Assembly (NCBI GenBank): GCA_017445435.1
Contig: JAFSUE010000176.1
Coordinates: 1-9,584, forward strand
Direction: 5' to 3'
Source of the DNA: Selenomonadaceae bacterium
GTDB taxonomy: Bacteria > Bacillota > Negativicutes > Selenomonadales > Selenomonadaceae
DNA length: 9,584 bases
Shown here: piece after piece, positions 6,197-9,584 of the stretch
How positions within the stretch are numbered: the stretch's first letter is position 1
Layout of the letters: every line of letters starts with the position of its first letter
Position numbers and translations under genes: made by a program
Notes under the pieces: generated by a model
What the model was told of the DNA's origin: nothing
The model's database searches: none
What the model saw: only the letters and a program-made list of their open reading frames with translations

Positions 6197-6223
6197 AGTT
6201 AGTAGTGAGTAGTCTAAAAGCTA
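6197..6223 (+). repeat. Heptamer repeat TAGTGAG-like joined to AAAAGCT-like, before the glycosyltransferase
   Basis: Counting back from 6196, the units are TAGTTAG (6196-6202), TAGTGAG (6203-6209), TAGTCTA (6210-6216) and AAAGCTA (6217-6223), in one 7-nt register. The first starts at the end of the terminator T-run and the last ends 4 nt before the GGAGAGGG ribosome binding site. The units are imperfect, so the tandem nature is less certain than in the other arrays. I see no clear promoter in this gap. Confidence 0.6.
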
Positions 6224-6242
6224 AAGTGGAGAGGGATAGACT

Positions 6243-7868
6243 TTGAACAATAAAAAATTTGCTATCATAATTCATAAGACTGACGAAAAAGTTTGCAACA
6301 AGCTTGTCAAGTCACTTGATGAACTTGTCAAACCGAAAAAATTTAGCGTTGAAATTTTGCCCGTCGAAGGCGATAATAAATATTCAGCGTACCAAAAAGC
6401 TATGGAAAAATCTGACGCCCGCTATAAACTTTACCTTGACGAAAAAGTTTTGTTGCAAGATAAAAATGTTTTGAACAAACTGCTGGAAATTTTTCAATCC
6501 GACGAAAAAATTGGCGTTATCGGCGTTTGCGGCGCTATAGAAATTTCTACGCACGGAATTTGTTTTAGCTCCGTCAAACGTTGCGGGAAAATTTTAGTCG
6601 ACAAAAATAAAAAACTTCTTGACTGGCGGAATATTTCATGGCTCTTTCAAGAAGTTAAAGCGGTTGACGGCTGGTTTATGGCGACGCAGTACGATATAAC
6701 ATGGCGCGACGATCTTTTCAGCAAAGAACCTTTCGGCGATACGGCACAATGCGTTGAATTTCAGCGCAAAGGCTACAAAGTTGTCGTGGCGAATCAAAAA
6801 GACGCTTGGGCATGGTGTCAATCAAGCCAACTTCAAATTGATAATGCAAGCCGTCAAGCTCTTTTAGACGAATATTCAAAAGATATTTTTCCGCTGGTAA
6901 CCGTCATAATTCCGACGTTCAATCGTCCACAATTTTTTAAATTGGCGCTTGAATCTGCGCTGAATCAAACGTACCAAAATATTGAAGTTGTAGTAAGCGA
7001 CAATTCGACGAATGATGAAACGGAACAGCTTATGCAAGCTTACCTTACGAAGGATTCACGCATAAAATATTTTCATCACAAAGATTTTACGGCTAATGAC
7101 AACTGGAATTTTGCGCGACAGTATGACAATCCCAACGCTGAATATGTAAACTGGCTAATGGACGACGATTTATTTTACCCGCGAAAATTTGAAGTTATGG
7201 TGGAGATTTACCGCAATAATCCTGACGTTTCGCTGGTTACTTCGATTCGTGATGTTATCGATGAAAATGGAAATGTTTTTCCGCAGAGAATGCCTAAACC
7301 TGAAGCGTTAAATAAAACTATGAAAGTTACAGGCGACGAAGCTGGACGAATGATGTTTTACACTGGCAAAAATTATATTGGCGAACCGACAACCGTTTTG
7401 ATTCGTAAAAAATTTTTGCGTGATAACGATCTTTGCTGGACGGACAAGGAAGAAGGCTTTTATTCACTTATCGACATTTCGACGTGGTGTCAACTGTTGA
7501 CGCAAGGCAATATGATTTGGTTAAATGATATGCCGCTTAGTGCATTTCGCCGCCATATGAAACAGGCTACAAATTGGGTAGGTAACGGCGCAGTCTTTGA
7601 GATTAGCTGGGCTAGAATTTTTAAAATTGCGTGGGAGAAGAAAGCGTTCATTCACAACGAGCGGGAATTGCGCTACAGCTTAATCAACTGGCTTTACAGT
7701 GCGTCACTTCGTTTAGTCAATGCGTTCAAGGAAAATTATGACGGCGTGGAGATTGTCACGTTGGAAATGACGATGGAGGCTGTTGCGCGAGCACTTCGCA
7801 ATGGATTTAAGATTGAGTTGCCGCCGCGTTATTACGGTGATAAAACTCAAACAGGCAGAATAAGTTGA
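6243..7868 (+). CDS. Two-domain glycosyltransferase (PF13712-like plus GT2)
   Basis: The 541-residue protein joins two glycosyltransferase modules and has no membrane segment or signal peptide. Residues 1-200 resemble the glycosyltransferase-like family PF13712, with YLDEKVLL around D66, the GVIGVCGA segment and VDGWFMATQYDI. From 217 a standard GT2 (GT-A fold) domain begins with VTVIIPTFNRP (219-229), an acidic SDNS site at D253 and the metal-binding DDD at 307-309. GT2 enzymes transfer a sugar from a nucleotide-sugar to a glycan, lipid or protein; the acceptor here is unknown, and surface polysaccharide or S-layer/flagellar glycosylation are possible. The start is TTG 6243, 7 nt after GGAGAGGG (6228-6235). 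It follows the ftsH terminator and precedes ispE by 51 nt with no visible terminator, so it may be cotranscribed with ispE. It looks like an accessory insertion between two housekeeping genes. Confidence 0.85.
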   Translation: MNNKKFAIIIHKTDEKVCNKLVKSLDELVKPKKFSVEILPVEGDNKYSAYQKAMEKSDARYKLYLDEKVLLQDKNVLNKLLEIFQSDEKIGVIGVCGAIEISTHGICFSSVKRCGKILVDKNKKLLDWRNISWLFQEVKAVDGWFMATQYDITWRDDLFSKEPFGDTAQCVEFQRKGYKVVVANQKDAWAWCQSSQLQIDNASRQALLDEYSKDIFPLVTVIIPTFNRPQFFKLALESALNQTYQNIEVVVSDNSTNDETEQLMQAYLTKDSRIKYFHHKDFTANDNWNFARQYDNPNAEYVNWLMDDDLFYPRKFEVMVEIYRNNPDVSLVTSIRDVIDENGNVFPQRMPKPEALNKTMKVTGDEAGRMMFYTGKNYIGEPTTVLIRKKFLRDNDLCWTDKEEGFYSLIDISTWCQLLTQGNMIWLNDMPLSAFRRHMKQATNWVGNGAVFEISWARIFKIAWEKKAFIHNERELRYSLINWLYSASLRLVNAFKENYDGVEIVTLEMTMEAVARALRNGFKIELPPRYYGDKTQTGRIS

Positions 7869-7883
7869 GGATAAAATTTTTCT

Positions 7884-7902
7884 ACAACCTAAAAGCTAAT
7901 AT
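7884..7902 (+). repeat. Single AAAAGCT unit with shared 15-mer, before ispE
   Basis: ACAACCT (7884-7890) and AAAAGCT (7891-7897) form two units in a 7-nt register, and CCTAAAAGCTAATAT (7888-7902) is identical to 2099-2113 upstream of yabR, 5.8 kb away. It ends just before the AAAGGG ribosome binding site of ispE. Confidence 0.65.
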
Positions 7903-7919
7903 AAAGGGCGGTGAAAGAT

Positions 7920-8786
7920 ATGATTTTGGAAATGGCACGGGCTAAAATAAATTTGACGCTAGATATTTTAAAACTGCGCGGCGATGGTTATCATGAAGTC
8001 GAAATGATTTTGCAGACGATTGGTCTTGCTGATGAAGTCGAACTTACACAAATTCCTAGCGGCATTGAATTAAGTTTGGACACGTCAAGAATTTTCAGCG
8101 GTGAAACTATTCCGACTGACGAAAAAAATTTAGCTTACCGCGCAGCTTTGGCAGTAAATGAATATTGCAAAAAAAATTTTGGCGTGGCGATACATCTGCG
8201 GAAAAAAATTCCAGTTGCGGCAGGTTTAGGCGGCGGAAGTGCAGATGCGGCGGCTGTCATTCGCGGTATGAATTGGCTATACGATTTGAATTTGAATATT
8301 GAGGAACTTTGCAGGATTGGCGCGAAGATTGGATCGGACGTTCCATTCTGCATTGTCGAGGGTACGTGGCTAGCTAAAGGTCGTGGCGAAATTTTGTATC
8401 AACTGCCGCCGTTCAAAAATTATGCTGTCATATTAGTTAAGCCGCCTTTGGAAATTTCGACTGCATGGGCTTATAAAAATTTTGACGAACTACCTGCAGA
8501 ATCTATCAACCATCCGCCAACGCAAAAAATTATTGAGGCGTTCCGCGTTAGAGATTTTGACGCTGCCTTTAAACTTTTTGGAAACGTGCTTGAACCTGTC
8601 GCTAGAAAAAAATTTCCTGCGCTTGACGAATATAAATCAAGGCTGATTCAAGCAGGCGCTAAATTTGTAATGATGAGTGGTAGCGGTCCAACAATTTTTG
8701 CGCTTGCCGATAGGGCTGACGTTTATAAAATCGTTGGTGCTACTCAAGATTTACCCGCGCAGGTTTTCGCAACGGAAATATTTTGA
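7920..8786 (+). CDS. ispE: 4-diphosphocytidyl-2-C-methyl-D-erythritol kinase
   Basis: IspE is a GHMP-family kinase that phosphorylates 4-diphosphocytidyl-methylerythritol at the 2-hydroxyl with ATP, the fourth step in the MEP route to isoprenoid precursors. The 288-residue product has the conserved N-terminal AKINLTLDI (K9, N11), the ATP-binding loop PVAAGLGGGSADA at 98-110, the GSDVPF motif with the likely catalytic base D140, and the C-terminal MSGSGPT at 252-258. The length is normal. I prefer the ATG at 7920, 11 nt after AAAGGG (7903-7908); the GTG at 7911 is only 2 nt from that site and would add three residues. It follows the glycosyltransferase by 51 nt and precedes the GntR regulator, an order I associate with Negativicutes. 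Having this gene implies use of the MEP pathway rather than mevalonate. Confidence 0.95.
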   Translation: MILEMARAKINLTLDILKLRGDGYHEVEMILQTIGLADEVELTQIPSGIELSLDTSRIFSGETIPTDEKNLAYRAALAVNEYCKKNFGVAIHLRKKIPVAAGLGGGSADAAAVIRGMNWLYDLNLNIEELCRIGAKIGSDVPFCIVEGTWLAKGRGEILYQLPPFKNYAVILVKPPLEISTAWAYKNFDELPAESINHPPTQKIIEAFRVRDFDAAFKLFGNVLEPVARKKFPALDEYKSRLIQAGAKFVMMSGSGPTIFALADRADVYKIVGATQDLPAQVFATEIF

Positions 8787-8860
8787 AAAAATTTTTTAAA
8801 CGTAAAATTTTTGAACAGAATTTTTGAATAGAAAAAATTTTTTTGAACATAAAATTTTTT
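8783..8860 (+). repeat. Imperfect A/T-rich direct repeats in the leader of the GntR gene
   Basis: The motif TTGAA(C/T)A followed by an A-run and a T-run occurs at 8811, 8824 and 8843, and a related TTGAAAAAATTTTTT begins at 8783 inside the end of ispE. Spacings are unequal (13 and 19 nt between the best copies). Almost the whole 88-nt gap is A or T. The copies could be operator-like sites, curved DNA or slippage products; I find no promoter with good spacing here. Confidence 0.5.
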
Positions 8861-8874
8861 GAGGAGAAATGTTA

Positions 8875-9564
8875 ATGGGAAAATTACAACCGATAAATTT
8901 AGATACGTACCAACCACTTAGGGAAGTTGTCTGCGAGGCGTTGAGAGATGCCATTCAACGCGGAATTTTAGAGCCAGGCGAAAGACTTATGGAAGTTCAA
9001 GTAGCTGATGAGTTGGGCATAAGTAGAACGCCAGTTCGTGAGGCGATTCGTAAGTTGGAACAGGAAGGCTACGTTATAATGATGCCTAGACGTGGAACTT
9101 ACGTTGCGGACGTTTCGGAAAGTGACGTTAAAGAAATTTTTGAAATTCGCTCCGCACTTGAAGCGCTTGCAACTGGACTTGCCGCACGTCGAATTGAACC
9201 AGATGAACTTCAAACGCTGGAAGGTTACCTTACCGAAATTGAAGGCTACATCAAGGCGAATGATATTGAAAAAATTGTCGAGACGGATATAAAATTTCAC
9301 GGCTTACTGTATCAAGTCAGTAGGAATGAACGGCTTGTTGGAATTATCAGCAATTTGAAGGAACAGTTGGCGCGTTTTCGTACCCTGTCAATGTCGTATC
9401 CTGGACGCTTGCAAGAAACCCTTGAAGAACATTCAGAAATGGTTGAAGCTATTGCAAATGGTGACGTTAGCGCCGCACGTGATGCCGCTGAACACCATAT
9501 GGAACGGGCGGAAAAAACTTTGTTGAAAGCTTTACGTAAAAGTCAGCGTAGAGATACGAAATGA
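8875..9564 (+). CDS. GntR-family transcriptional regulator, FadR/FCD type
   Basis: The 229-residue protein has an N-terminal winged helix at about residues 14-78: the recognition part is VADELGISRTPVREAIRKLE (43-62), and the wing is RRGTYV. The all-helical FCD ligand-binding domain follows at about 82-220. It carries the four residues that usually bind a metal in this family, D138, H142, H186 and H208, so it likely senses a carboxylate with a bound metal ion. The effector and the target genes cannot be read from the sequence. The start is ATG 8875, 8 nt after GAGGAG (8861-8866); the in-frame ATG at 8869 is only 2 nt from that site. It follows ispE by 88 nt, and its stop overlaps the next start codon, so the next gene is probably translated with it. 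Regulators of this family often control their own operon. Confidence 0.92.
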   Translation: MGKLQPINLDTYQPLREVVCEALRDAIQRGILEPGERLMEVQVADELGISRTPVREAIRKLEQEGYVIMMPRRGTYVADVSESDVKEIFEIRSALEALATGLAARRIEPDELQTLEGYLTEIEGYIKANDIEKIVETDIKFHGLLYQVSRNERLVGIISNLKEQLARFRTLSMSYPGRLQETLEEHSEMVEAIANGDVSAARDAAEHHMERAEKTLLKALRKSQRRDTK

Positions 9565-9584
9565 AACGCTCTGAACTTTTGAAA
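9561..9584 (+). CDS. 5' end of the next gene (partial)
   Basis: An ATG at 9561 overlaps the GntR stop codon in an ATGA arrangement, and the frame stays open for eight codons (MKRSELLK) to the window edge. The overlap is typical of translational coupling, and there is no room for a separate promoter. The product cannot be identified from eight residues. Confidence 0.55.

Noticed and set aside
6197..6242. A promoter for the glycosyltransferase in the gap after the terminator
   Set aside because: One is expected because of the terminator, but I found no -35/-10 pair with a 16-18 nt spacer.
6131..6242. Riboswitch or small RNA between ftsH and the glycosyltransferase
   Set aside because: The only strong structure is the hairpin followed by T-run, which is fully explained as a terminator; no known riboswitch core was seen.
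8968..9300. Minus-strand open frame of 110 codons inside the GntR gene
   Set aside because: It is fully contained in a gene with clear helix-turn-helix and FCD motifs; the product shows no recognisable features and no ribosome binding site.

Overview
The window looks like an AT-rich Firmicute chromosome, most likely a member of the Negativicutes (Selenomonas/Veillonella relatives). This placement is an inference. It rests on the Bacillus-type core gene order divIC - S1-domain protein (yabR) - tilS - hpt - ftsH, followed by ispE and a FadR-type GntR regulator, on strong AGGAGG-like ribosome binding sites, and on very frequent TTG start codons. spoIIE, which lies inside this cluster in Bacillus, is absent. 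All genes I can support are on the + strand.

Layout. Positions 1-48 may be the tail of an upstream gene. Positions 194-1710 hold two accessory genes: a small protein made of two duplicated zinc-ribbon units, and an FkbM-family methyltransferase carrying a run of nine G inside its coding sequence. A sigma-70-like promoter (1739-1767) then opens the core run: divIC (cell division), yabR-like S1 protein (RNA binding), a short tilS (tRNA-Ile lysidine synthetase), hpt (purine salvage) and ftsH (membrane AAA+ zinc protease). This run closes with an intrinsic terminator at 6150-6196. A two-domain glycosyltransferase (6243-7868) sits between ftsH and ispE. After ispE (isoprenoid precursor synthesis, MEP pathway) come an A/T-rich repeat-bearing leader, a GntR/FCD regulator and, overlapping its stop codon as ATGA, the first eight codons of another gene that runs off the window.

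The housekeeping genes serve division, translation fidelity, nucleotide salvage, membrane protein quality control and isoprenoid supply. The methyltransferase and the glycosyltransferase probably modify surface glycans or glycoproteins and look like accessory genes placed beside the core cluster.

The most interesting non-coding signal is a set of tandem repeats with a strict 7-nt period in five of the intergenic gaps (before yabR, hpt, ftsH, the glycosyltransferase and ispE). They use at least four different heptamer sequences but keep the same period, and they fill the space between the upstream stop codon and the downstream ribosome binding site. The second is the G9 tract in the methyltransferase, where loss or gain of one G would stop translation within a few codons, as expected for a phase-variable gene.
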